A DNA stretch of 64,000 nucleotides from an uncultured Opitutaceae bacterium. Its GTDB lineage: Bacteria > Verrucomicrobiota > Verrucomicrobiia > Opitutales > Opitutaceae. Shown one piece after another: positions 27,031 to 34,613 of the stretch. The stretch's first letter is position 1. The number at the start of each line of letters is the position of its first letter. A program made the position numbers and the translations under genes. The notes under the pieces were generated by a model. That model had not been told where the DNA came from, searched no databases, and worked only from the letters and a program-made list of their open reading frames with translations. The stretch is from assembly GCA_951813085.1 (NCBI GenBank), contig OX638348.1:124001-188000 (forward strand). The letters run 5' to 3'.

Positions 27031-27789
27031 ATGTCGGCGCAATACGTCTATTTGATTCTGGGATCTCGAGGGGGAGGCCGCGGAGCCGTTGTCTCCGACT
27101 TGATCGATTTCGGCATAGAGCCTTCCACTTCGGTGGAAGTCTGCTACTCGACTGGCGATAGAGAATCATGGGATTCGCCATTGGACTTGAAGCACCCAGC
27201 TTGCCTTCAAAAGACCTACGAATGGGAGGGAACTGAACGCGGTCTAGAAATCGACCTGCAAGGCGACACTATCTTCGTAGTAGCGGATGGGCATTCCGAT
27301 CCTGCCGATTTCGTAGAGAGCTTTTTCCTTTGGCTTAAGGATGTCGGAAAAGAGCTGGGCCGTATCCTTACGGTTGCGGACTGCGGGCGAATCCATGAGG
27401 AGCCAAAGATGATGCTCTGGTATGATTGCTGCGTCCACTTTTCAGACGTTGTTCTGCTGAGCAATCGTCGCGATGTTCCCAACAAATGGATCGATGAATT
27501 CAAGGATCGTTACCTTAAGGAATACTATCCTTGCCTATTCGAATTCGTGAAGAAGGGTTGGCTAGCCAATCCTTCGCTGGTTCTCGAACCCGAAGCGCGT
27601 CGGATATCGAAGCTGTTCGATGAAGCGGAAGAATACGTATTCGAAGATGACGATGAAGACGAGGAGCTCGAGCTCGAGGACGAGGATGAATTCGCGGCGG
27701 GCAATCCCGAAAAGGATCCTTATCTTGCGAAGCTCGTCAATGGCCGCCGGGAAAAGACGCTTCCTGTGATTCGGACGCTGATCGCTTAG
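27031..27789 (+). CDS. Hypothetical protein, degenerate CobW/COG0523-like P-loop protein
   Basis: A 252-residue cytosolic protein. LILGSRGGGRGAVVSDLIDF near the N-terminus resembles a P-loop. GRILTVADCGRI and FSDVVLLSNRRDVPNKWIDE resemble the 'TVVDA ... ADVILLNKxD' part of COG0523 metallochaperone GTPases, but the NKxD specificity motif reads SNRRD and no CXCC metal motif is present. The C-terminal 60 residues contain a very acidic run (EDDDEDEELELEDEDE) that could bind metal or mimic nucleic acid. It probably shares a transcript with aroC. Function unknown; the CobW link is inference from motif similarity. Confidence 0.65.
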   Translation: MSAQYVYLILGSRGGGRGAVVSDLIDFGIEPSTSVEVCYSTGDRESWDSPLDLKHPACLQKTYEWEGTERGLEIDLQGDTIFVVADGHSDPADFVESFFLWLKDVGKELGRILTVADCGRIHEEPKMMLWYDCCVHFSDVVLLSNRRDVPNKWIDEFKDRYLKEYYPCLFEFVKKGWLANPSLVLEPEARRISKLFDEAEEYVFEDDDEDEELELEDEDEFAAGNPEKDPYLAKLVNGRREKTLPVIRTLIA

Positions 27790-28446
27790 CCGGTTTCGAA
27801 TAGCGAATCGACCAGAGCTCGAAGTTCAACCAGACCGTTTACGCGATGCGTGGCGGATGACGCGCTGGTCGCGCCGGGGCGCATAGTTTGCACCGTTCGC
27901 AGACCGAGTTGATTGCCAGCCTTAATTTCAGATTGCTCGTTGTCTCCCACGATGACGACGGCGCTCGGATCGAGGGAGTTGGATTGGATGATCCATTCGA
28001 ATCTGGGCCGCTTGCGAACTCGATCCTTGTCGTCGATTGCGTCGATGAATGTCTCCTTGAAGTGAGCCACGATTCCGAGCGCTCGGATCTTGCTGGCTTG
28101 AAGCTTTCGGAATCCAGAGGTGACCAGGTACAGGTCGCCCGGAATTCGCTCGAGCTCGCAGAGGTCGTCGTATCCCTCCATGGGCGGTTCGACCTCCATC
28201 TTTTCAAAGACCTTCCAACCTTCAGAAAGCATGGCTTGCGTAAAGCCGTGTCGTTCCGCGACCCAATCCAAGGCGTGCGCCCAGCAGTCCTCGAAAGCCG
28301 CTTCAAGCGTGGATTCCGACACGCTGCCGTCGTTGGCGAGACAGATGGCGTCGAACGCGGGTGCATAGAGGGCCTCCCCGACCGCGGTTGCCGGGGCCAG
28401 GCAATTGTCCAAGTCGAATAATTAGCGTTGGGTTTCCGTTGCTCAT
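27786..28446 (-). pseudogene. HAD-superfamily hydrolase with frameshift at the catalytic motif
   Basis: From ATG 28446 the frame reads MSNGNPTLII and then would need FDLDNCLAP to give the HAD motif I with its nucleophilic Asp. One base is missing near 28416-28422, in an A/T run, so the two halves lie in different frames. The rest is intact to 27786: cap region, motif II in YLVTSGFRKLQ, motif III Lys in RVRKRPRFEW, motif IV VVIVGDNEQSEIKAG. Corrected length is about 220 residues, a phosphoglycolate-phosphatase-like size. It is the last gene of the sugar operon, so a sugar phosphate is the likely substrate. A sequencing indel is the likeliest explanation. Confidence 0.85.
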
Positions 28447-28467
28447 GATGGCTCCTTTAGGGAGCGC

Positions 28468-29514
28468 CTATAACGTGACGGGTTTGGATCCGTTGCGGGC
28501 GCTTTCGTAAATCGCATTGATTAACGCGACGGCCTTTCGCGCTTCGGCCGCGTCAACGAGTGGAGAGCGTCCCTCTTGGATCGCCGATACGACGTCTTCG
28601 AAATTGCGCTGATGGCCAGAGAAGTCGATGGCGCTGGGATCATTCGCCCCGATGCCGATCGATCCTGAAACGACCATGTGGTGAGCTCGAATCTCTTCGT
28701 CCTCGGGTCCCTCTTCCTTGAATTCCCAAACGCGGAACTTGTCGTCCGCTAGGAATGCAGAACCGTTCTCGCCACAGATTTGCACTTCGGCCGAATGTCC
28801 ATCCTTAGACCAGCATGCCGTGGATCCTTGGATGACGCCACGTGCGCCGCTTTCGAATTCGAGCATCGCTACCGCAGTATCTTCAACTTCGATACGTTCA
28901 TGAGCCAGCGTTGCGGTGGAGGCGCTAACGGATTTGACGGGACCGGCGACGTAGAGCAATTGGTCGATGGCGTGGATGGATTGGTTCATGAGAGCGCCTC
29001 CGCCATCCAATTCCCAAGTGCCGCGCCATTGTCCAGAATCGTAGTAGTCCTGATCTCGATACCATTTGATGTAGGCGTCCGCTAAGGATACCCGACCAAA
29101 TCGCCCTTGCTCGACCGCTTTCTTGAGGGCGACAAGACCTGGATTGAAGCGGCGATTGAATATGCCGGATATGGTTACCCCGTTTTTCTTGCCGACCTCC
29201 GCCATTTGATCGACGCGGTCGGTGGTGATTTCGAGCGGCTTCTCGCAAATCACGTGCTTGCCTGCTTTGGCCGCAGCGACTGCGGGCTCGAGATGGGCGC
29301 CGGAGGGAGTGGCTATGGTGACGATATCGAGTTCTGGATCGGCTAGGAATGCGTTCAAATCCGTGTATCCAGAGCATTGGTACTCATCGGAAAGCGCCTG
29401 GGAACTCTTGGGATTGCGGCTATAGACGGAGCGCAGTTGCGATCCGTCCATCGCTTCGATGGCCTTTGCGTGAAATTGGGCAATCATGCCCGACCCGATG
29501 ATCCCGAAATTCAT
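28468..29514 (-). CDS. Gfo/Idh/MocA-family NAD(P)-dependent oxidoreductase
   Basis: A 348-residue sugar or inositol dehydrogenase-like enzyme. The Rossmann start is FGIIGSGMIAQFHAKAIEAM. The family motif is VICEKPLEITTDRVDQMAEV, with the Glu-Lys-Pro containing the catalytic Lys, and the C-terminal substrate domain includes GGGALMNQSIHAIDQLLYVA with the conserved His. The start overlaps the upstream transporter stop (ATGA), so the two are translationally coupled. Context with an AP-endonuclease-fold isomerase suggests oxidation and isomerisation of a sugar or inositol. Confidence 0.92.
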   Translation of the reverse strand: MNFGIIGSGMIAQFHAKAIEAMDGSQLRSVYSRNPKSSQALSDEYQCSGYTDLNAFLADPELDIVTIATPSGAHLEPAVAAAKAGKHVICEKPLEITTDRVDQMAEVGKKNGVTISGIFNRRFNPGLVALKKAVEQGRFGRVSLADAYIKWYRDQDYYDSGQWRGTWELDGGGALMNQSIHAIDQLLYVAGPVKSVSASTATLAHERIEVEDTAVAMLEFESGARGVIQGSTACWSKDGHSAEVQICGENGSAFLADDKFRVWEFKEEGPEDEEIRAHHMVVSGSIGIGANDPSAIDFSGHQRNFEDVVSAIQEGRSPLVDAAEARKAVALINAIYESARNGSKPVTL

Positions 29515-31115
29515 GATTCTTTTTCGTTCTTAATGAACGAGAAGACGCCTACGATAATTAGCGCAACGAGCAGAGTGAGGCCTGTGGCGGGGATCATGCC
29601 GTGCCAGCTATTGAAGTGGGCCTTGCCGTAGAGTACCCAGATCGATCCGAGCGTGGCCACGCCAGTTGCGAATCCCATTAGGATATTCCAAATCAGTCGG
29701 GAGGTCCCTTCTGGTCGGCTATCTCCAAGAACCTTTTTGGAGTTCATCATGAGCAAGAATGTAACGTAGGCGATGGGGATCAACGATCCTCCAATCACCG
29801 ACGTGGGAATCGCGAGCGCAGCTTCTGCTGCCCCGGTCCATACGAATGGCCCTGCGAATCCTGCGATTCCGGATACGGCGCAGCCAATGTAGTGGGCTCC
29901 CTTGTCGCCTCGCTTTCCTAATAGCTCCTGGAAGGCGAGACCATTGATCAGCATGAGTATGATGATGGTAGACAAGGCCATTCCGAGGACGCCAAATCCA
30001 AAAATGGTTTGGGAAACGACTTTTCCGGCAAGCGGCTCGAGCGCGTTCGCGAGCTGGAAATTATCGCGTTTCACGAGCGTGAGGGCGAGCTCCAAGTCGG
30101 CGGCGTTCGTGAGTCCAGGATGTTCCGCGGTTAGCTGGGCGAGCGTAGCTGCTCCCGCCGCAGGATCGACGTCTCCGGTCTCAGTGTGGAACTGGGACGC
30201 TGCGGCGATAACGACGCAGCTGGTGGCGAGGAAGAAGGGAATGAAAAGGCCGATTGAAAGGTCAAATATGGAAAAGCTGCGGTGCTTTCTACCCCAGCAC
30301 TTCTTAAGGAGCGAGTAGGGCAGCAGCCAGGTCATGTTGATGCCAACAGCAGTTCCGAAGGCCGCGATAATGATGTCGCGTTGATCGTTTGCGATCTTGG
30401 CGGTCCACCATTCCGGTTGAGTGGACTGGGCGATGAGATCGCTATAGCCTGCTGCAGGCGATAGGAGCAGGGATGGATTGGGGATCAAGCCACCTATGAT
30501 CGATCCCCAGCCAATTTCACCGCTTACGGATAGGGTGATCACGACGGCGATGAAGGAGAGCACGATGAGCCCTACCAAGACCTTGATGATTAAATCGAAG
30601 GTCTTCGCGCCCTTGCCTTCCGACTCGTAGAGTACGTTGATAATGAATCCGATCGCTAGGAGGATCAGGCAAATGATTTTGGTGGAGGCGATACTGTCGC
30701 CGACTGCTGGCAGGAGATTTTGCTGAATAGCGGCCCGGCCTAGGTTGAACTGAGGCATACACCAAACGATGTTCGCCATAATAGTGGCGATCATCCAAGA
30801 CCAGCCTAGGGCGGGTGAGAGGTGGGTATTGACCAGGCCGAACGGCGCCTTCTCGGTGGTTAACGTTACGTAGGCAATGGCGGACAGCATGATGATGCCG
30901 CAAATCATCGCTAGCGGCTGTAGCCAGAGAAGGCCAAATCCAGCGACCACCCCCAGGTAAAGCGCTCCAGCGAGCGATCCGCCGCCAAGCGTGATGGCGC
31001 CTTGGAGCCAGCCGGGACCGGAAAGGCGCGTATAGATACCAAATTTCTTAAGGGCAGGGGACGCTTCCGCTTCAGCGAGCAGAGCGTCGTCTCGATTGTT
31101 TTCAGGATTGCTCAT
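29511..31115 (-). CDS. Nramp-fold membrane transporter lacking the canonical metal-binding motifs
   Basis: A 534-residue protein with about 11-12 membrane helices of the SLC11/Nramp type ([20 protein letters not shown] in TM1). In metal transporters TM1 carries DPGN and TM6 carries MPH, whose Asp, Asn and Met bind the ion. Here the equivalent TM1 segment reads ITLGGGSLA, and the TM6 segment reads [15 protein letters not shown]. The Asp and Asn are therefore missing, and a metal role is doubtful. A periplasmic insert ([20 protein letters not shown]) sits mid-protein. It overlaps its neighbours by four bases on both sides, in a sugar-enzyme operon, so an organic substrate is more likely. Confidence 0.8.
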   Translation of the reverse strand: MSNPENNRDDALLAEAEASPALKKFGIYTRLSGPGWLQGAITLGGGSLAGALYLGVVAGFGLLWLQPLAMICGIIMLSAIAYVTLTTEKAPFGLVNTHLSPALGWSWMIATIMANIVWCMPQFNLGRAAIQQNLLPAVGDSIASTKIICLILLAIGFIINVLYESEGKGAKTFDLIIKVLVGLIVLSFIAVVITLSVSGEIGWGSIIGGLIPNPSLLLSPAAGYSDLIAQSTQPEWWTAKIANDQRDIIIAAFGTAVGINMTWLLPYSLLKKCWGRKHRSFSIFDLSIGLFIPFFLATSCVVIAAASQFHTETGDVDPAAGAATLAQLTAEHPGLTNAADLELALTLVKRDNFQLANALEPLAGKVVSQTIFGFGVLGMALSTIIILMLINGLAFQELLGKRGDKGAHYIGCAVSGIAGFAGPFVWTGAAEAALAIPTSVIGGSLIPIAYVTFLLMMNSKKVLGDSRPEGTSRLIWNILMGFATGVATLGSIWVLYGKAHFNSWHGMIPATGLTLLVALIIVGVFSFIKNEKES

Positions 31116-31942
31116 AGGGAGGTTGGTTCGCGCTCGAATGCGCTTTTGAGGTTTTTAAGGCTAGTTGAGGCGATCGTTTCCGCGCCGGGTGAATAGTCGA
31201 ATACTTCGACGGAGACCCAACGGTCGTATCCCGTATCTAAAAGCGCGTCGGCGATCGGTTGAAAATTCAGCTCTCCCATTCCGGGTCCCTTCAAATTCGG
31301 GTCGTTGGCGTGGAAGTGTATGGTGTAGTCTTGGCTGGCCCTTATGATGTCCGGGATGGATCCCCCTTCGGCGAACATGGCTTTCACGTCGAGGTGCAGG
31401 CGTATATTGGGATGGCCGATCTGGTCGATCAGGCGGATTGTCTCCGCAGCGGAAGTCAGGAAGTTGGTTTCGTTGGTTCCGAGCGGCTCCATAGCAACCG
31501 ATACACCGAGCGGTTCGCAGTGTTCGCCCAGGGAACGCAGGAGCGCCCCGGCGCGTTGGGCCCCGTCCTCGTAGGATTCGCCGTCCTCTAGGTTGCGCTG
31601 CTTCGGGCTGCCCCAGACCATGATCTGGCCTTCCATCGCGTGGCAGATATCCGCGAGGCGCTTGCCGAAATCCAAGGTCTTTTGACGAATGCTCTCATCG
31701 GAAGTGGTCAGATGCATCCCTTCCGGCTTTACGAGCAGCCAATGCAAGCCAACCACCTCGAGTCCGTGGTCGCGGACAATGGCTCCCATGGACTCCGCTT
31801 CCGCGACGGTAAGATCCCGTGGATCCTCTTTCAGGGTAAAGGGTGCGATTTCGAGTCCTTGATAGCCTGCTTCGGCCACGCTGGCGCAGGTGTCGCTTAG
31901 GCTCCAGCCTTGGTAGGTCTCGTTGCAAATAGCAAATTTCAT
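31112..31942 (-). CDS. Sugar phosphate isomerase/epimerase (AP-endonuclease-2 fold)
   Basis: A 276-residue TIM-barrel protein of the xylose-isomerase-like family. It begins [20 protein letters not shown]; the metal-site residues are in [14 protein letters not shown] (Glu), [14 protein letters not shown] (Asp), [17 protein letters not shown] (His) and [12 protein letters not shown] (Glu). ATG 31942 is chosen because earlier in-frame sequence runs into the mobile element whose terminal repeat begins 8 bases upstream. It is the first gene of the four-gene operon. The insertion has replaced the native leader, and no Shine-Dalgarno sequence is visible in the remaining 8 bases. Confidence 0.9.
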   Translation of the reverse strand: MKFAICNETYQGWSLSDTCASVAEAGYQGLEIAPFTLKEDPRDLTVAEAESMGAIVRDHGLEVVGLHWLLVKPEGMHLTTSDESIRQKTLDFGKRLADICHAMEGQIMVWGSPKQRNLEDGESYEDGAQRAGALLRSLGEHCEPLGVSVAMEPLGTNETNFLTSAAETIRLIDQIGHPNIRLHLDVKAMFAEGGSIPDIIRASQDYTIHFHANDPNLKGPGMGELNFQPIADALLDTGYDRWVSVEVFDYSPGAETIASTSLKNLKSAFEREPTSL

Positions 31943-31950
31943 GAGGAAAG

Positions 31951-31970
31951 GGTAGTGTCCTAATTTGAAT
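31951..31970 (+). repeat. Left terminal inverted repeat
   Basis: Twenty bases, the exact reverse complement of 34422-34441. They contain the transposase stop codon (minus strand, 31962-31960). The outer end is 8 bases from the start codon of the isomerase gene. Confidence 0.95.
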
Positions 31971-32653
31971 CGGTCCTTTCGACAAGCTCCGCGACCGACA
32001 TTTGAGAATCCATCACACCGGCCTCCATTGCAGGAGCGCAACGAATCGTTTGGTGACGTTCGCAGAGGTTGCAGTATGCGTAGTGCAATGAGATTGCCGC
32101 TTCGAAATTGCGGCGCTTCTTACTGAATGCGTTGGTCAAGCGGCTTAGACGGCGGCAATGCATGCGGGCTGTGTGATTCTGCTTCTCGATATATGAGGTC
32201 GAAACCTTCTTCATGTCTGGGTTTCCCGCTTCGACCCTTCTTTCGATATGCATGCATTCGGGCGGCGAATAACGGCGGCTTTCCGCAAGATCGTCCATGA
32301 GTCGCATTGCGCGAGGCAAGTCGCGATCTCCCACAACGACAGAAGGCGCAAGCTTAGTGTCGGCATCGATCGCAGACCAAACCCAAACGTCACCAAATCC
32401 TGGATCAAGCTTGTTCTTGGCTACCGTCTTCTTCTTGGCGCCGATGAATCCCCGCATTTCGTCAGCTTGGATGCTGCTACATGCGAGACCACGCATCGAC
32501 TCATCGAGAAGCTTGCGGCATCCCTCTCCGACCCTGACACCAAGACGCATGATCGCGTCACGGTGAATTGAGGTCATGCGTTCAATGGAGCGGACACGAT
32601 TGCCTTCGCAGAGCATTGATACCGCCATTGTTTTGCTTTCGATTGTTTGCCAT
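31960..32653 (-). pseudogene. IS1-family transposase, frameshifted at the 5' end and internally deleted
   Basis: The frame from 32628 reads AVSMLCEGNRVRSIERMT, an InsA-like helix-turn-helix. The natural start is probably ATG 32653 (MANNRKQN), one base out of frame. The DDE-type core begins IQADEMRGFIGAKKK, with the first catalytic Asp, and continues FGDVWVWSAIDADTKLAPS. After MRLMDDLAES it jumps to RRYSPPECMHIERR. In relatives I recall, about 45 residues containing the second catalytic Asp (a TTDGH-type motif) lie between these points. The end STSYIEKQNHTARMHCRRLS ... [11 protein letters not shown] is conserved. It is therefore probably inactive. Confidence 0.8.
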
Positions 32654-32945
32654 GTCGTTTTCTCAACTTGATTGATATTCTGCTTTAATCAGTATGCTAG
32701 CCAATTAAAAAAGTAGGAAAGGAGTCGAATCTTGGCTGCGCTAGGGAAGGGGCTGGAGGACCAAAGGGCCAGACGAAGAAAAAGGTCTCCGTGTCGCTGG
32801 ACAAGGAGACCCTAGGGAAAGCTTTAAGGAAATGGGGCGGGGATAAGACCTCTCAGCTACTGGGCGCCCTTCTTAAGGAGCATGTAAAGAAGCAGCGCTT
32901 TATTCAATTCAAGCTTGCAGCCTGCGGGGCTCGAACCCATGCCTC

Positions 32946-32961
32946 CGAGCTGGGAAGAGGC
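32946..32961 (+). repeat. 16-bp direct repeat, copy 1
   Basis: CGAGCTGGGAAGAGGC, identical to 33164-33179 and in the same orientation. It lies next to the tRNA T-arm-like sequence inside the mobile element and may mark a recombination joint. Confidence 0.7.
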
Positions 32962-33163
32962 GCGGTTCGCCGATTGGCCCAAGGCTGCGAATTGGTCGAG
33001 CCCTCGCGCCTCACGGGAGAATCCGCCAAGGTTCACACTCCTGCGGGGCGCCGTCGTTTTGTTCGCGCGGGTGCGGGCGGCTCGTTGTCCATCGCGGGGC
33101 CGAAGCCCTGCCTATCCTGCTATTTCACTACCACGCGCCCTGAAGCTTGCTGCAGCGCTTTGG

Positions 33164-33179
33164 CGAGCTGGGAAGAGGC
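33164..33179 (+). repeat. 16-bp direct repeat, copy 2
   Basis: Second exact copy of CGAGCTGGGAAGAGGC, inside the winged-helix coding block and 218 bases downstream of copy 1. Confidence 0.7.
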
Positions 33180-34008
33180 AGCTAGCGTTGGTTACGCGCG
33201 CTGCCGGACATTTGGGGTTTAGCGTAAATAGCGGATCCGCAAAGGTTTCAGTCTCAGCGATGAAGAAATATGGCCTTATAGAGGATGAGGGCAGCCGCGC
33301 CTCTCGCAAGATGCGGATATCTGAGCAGGGCATCGCATTATTGAAGCCATCAAATCCAGGAAGGCCCCGGCTTTTGGGGGAAGCGGCTTTGAAACCCGCA
33401 ACCCATACCGAGCTATGGGAGCGGTTCGGCGGCGGGGGATCCGATGGCTAAGACTACCTAGTTTTCGAACGGCGATTTACTGAAGCTGCCGCAAAGGCCC
33501 TAATCTCGCAATCTCGAGATACGATTTCATTTGCAAAGATAGGTGAAGGCGATAGGGCCGAGGCGAATTCAGATGAAGAGAAAGAGCCGCCGCCCGTAGG
33601 TTCGCTTGCTCAATGGGCTTCTGGCGGCGTTGATCGGTTTGCAGAGCCTAAGAAAATTAAAGGCATGTCTGACGATGGCGAATGGGCCTTCGTTGATGGT
33701 AGCCCAACTGGGCTGCGTATGGCAGAAGCATCACTGGCGGAACCACCCCTTGCCAAAGGGGAGCAATCAAAGGCTCGAAGCCCGCCGCCCAATCCGTCTG
33801 CTCTCAAAAAAGAGCAAGCAAGCGGCGCGCAAGAAGCCCCTCCGGCAGAAGGCTACGCCAAGGAACGATTCACGACTGAGGAGGGTCCAGCGCTTTTGCG
33901 ATGGCCCATGGAGCTTTCCGAAGATAGCGTGGAGGATATTGAATACTGGATCGAGGGAGCGATGCGACGGGCGCGCCGAAAAGCAGGTTCGCCACCTGCA
34001 GGATCAGA

Positions 34009-34289
34009 ATGGGCGAATGCTTAGCCAACCTCCCTGACGCCGCGACAGCAATGCACGGCGTTCCCTGTTCGCATGTGGAGGCCGCTCGCGTCATTGAGGC
34101 GATGGACGGTAAGGAGGCTTGGAACGGCGAGGCTGGGGTGTTCGCGCTCTCAGGACACCCCCAGCCACAAATGCCTATGCGTGGGGCTACAAGGACGAGA
34201 TTCAGTACATGGCTGCGCTAAATGTGCCGCCGATCCATTCAGCCCGTGAAGCCGTACAAGCAGCTATTGCCAGCGGAAATTTCTCGTGA
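34009..34289 (+). pseudogene. Small hypothetical cargo protein with one frameshift
   Basis: It overlaps the end of the winged-helix gene by 16 bases, suggesting coupled translation. The first part reads GECLANLPDAATAMHGV and VIEAMDGKEAWNGEAGVFAL. After the run of five C at 34157-34161 the frame must change to give NAYAWGYKDEIQYMAALNVP and HSAREAVQAAIASGNFS. The corrected product is about 93 residues. I do not recognise a family. The amphipathic HSAREAVQAAIAS end and acidic/aromatic middle look like a genuine soluble protein. It ends five bases before the tRNA-like gene, which is on the other strand. Confidence 0.45.
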
Positions 34290-34293
34290 TCGA

Positions 34294-34380
34294 CATCGGG
34301 AGGGGGATTCGAACCCCCGGACGTATGGTACGTACGCCCGATTATCAATCGGATGCCTTAAGCCACTCAGCCATCCCTCC
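34294..34380 (-). tRNA. Class II tRNA-like gene, anticodon loop reads GAU, acceptor stem eroded
   Basis: Read from 34380, the molecule has 5' acceptor GGAGGGA and a serine-type D-arm (GCTGAGTGGCTTAAGGC). The anticodon stem is TCCGA/TCGGG with loop TTGATAA, the long variable arm contains CGTA/TACG, and the perfect T-arm is GGGGG-TTCGAAT-CCCCC. The architecture is that of tRNA-Ser, but positions 34-36 of the loop are GAT, an isoleucine anticodon. The 3' acceptor strand reads TCCCGAT instead of TCCCTCC, so only four of seven pairs plus one wobble form, and no CCA is encoded. It is probably a decayed tRNA carried by the element. Confidence 0.75.
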
Positions 34381-34421
34381 ATAAGTTCTATCTTAGGAGA
34401 ATCCGGCGTTTGGTCAATCAA

Positions 34422-34441
34422 ATTCAAATTAGGACACTACC
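34422..34441 (-). repeat. Right terminal inverted repeat
   Basis: Exact inverted copy of 31951-31970. It lies 41 bases beyond the 5' end of the tRNA-like gene and marks the right boundary of the mobile element. Plain chromosomal sequence (172 bases with no gene seen) follows up to the TonB-like gene. Confidence 0.95.
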
Positions 34442-34613
34442 GACTAGTTGGTTACCGCGTACTGCGAGTTTGGTCGATGTTGTGGCCGTACGCTAAGCCA
34501 ACAGGCCCGCCGAATGACCGGAGAGGTCAATTTTTTGGATAGATGCGGTAACCGCCCTAAAAAATATGAATATTTTTACCAATTAATGAATACAGAACGG
34601 ATTAATTCCAATA

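Larger units (their letters stand above)
32732..33222 (+). pseudogene. Ribbon-helix-helix-like DNA-binding protein fragment
   Basis: After a Shine-Dalgarno-like AAGGAG (about 32718-32723), a TTG at 32732 opens MAALGKGL. A frame change then leads to TKKKVSVSLDKETLGKALRK and WGGDKTSQLLGALLKEHVKK, which looks like a ribbon-helix-helix fold (a strand with alternating residues followed by two helices) of CopG/ParG type. Beyond about 32905 the open frame continues to 33222 but no longer looks like protein; there it enters a tRNA T-arm-like sequence. The real gene is probably truncated at that junction. Partition and antitoxin regulators use this fold; which of these it is cannot be told. Confidence 0.4.
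32915..34024 (+). pseudogene. Winged-helix hypothetical protein with in-frame TAA at 33449
   Basis: One frame carries two conserved blocks separated by TAA (33449-33451). First block: ISLPRALKLAAALW, VTRAAGHLGFSVNSGSA, SAMKKYGLIEDEGSRASRK and MRISEQGIALL, a winged-helix-like unit. Second block: YLVFERRFTEAAAKALIS, DTISFAKIGEGDRA, SLAQWASGGVDRFAEPKKIK and MSDDGEWAFVDGSPTGLRM, then a Pro/Ala-rich linker and ALLRWPMELSEDSVEDIEYW. I recall the same order in uncharacterised bacterial proteins on mobile and plasmid DNA, with no known function. Residues before about 33090 do not look native, so the true start is lost or uncertain. Confidence 0.55.
31951..34441. mobile_element. IS1-type element with passenger genes, bounded by a 20-bp perfect inverted repeat
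   Basis: GGTAGTGTCCTAATTTGAAT at 31951-31970 is repeated exactly in inverted orientation at 34422-34441. The left end carries an IS1-family transposase whose stop codon lies inside the repeat, typical of insertion sequences. There is no copy of the repeat just upstream of the transposase, so the element as seen is about 2.5 kb and carries other DNA: a ribbon-helix-helix-like fragment, a winged-helix gene with an in-frame stop, a small gene with a frameshift and a class II tRNA-like gene. No target-site duplication is visible (TGAGGAAAG left, GACTAGTTG right). All cargo is damaged, which suggests an old, immobile copy. Confidence 0.8.

Noticed and set aside
32911..32990. Complete second tRNA gene on the minus strand
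   Set aside because: Only a T-arm-like stretch is present; no anticodon arm or acceptor stem can be built around it.
31942..34450. Target-site duplication flanking the IS1-type element
   Set aside because: The nine bases on either side (TGAGGAAAG and GACTAGTTG) do not match.
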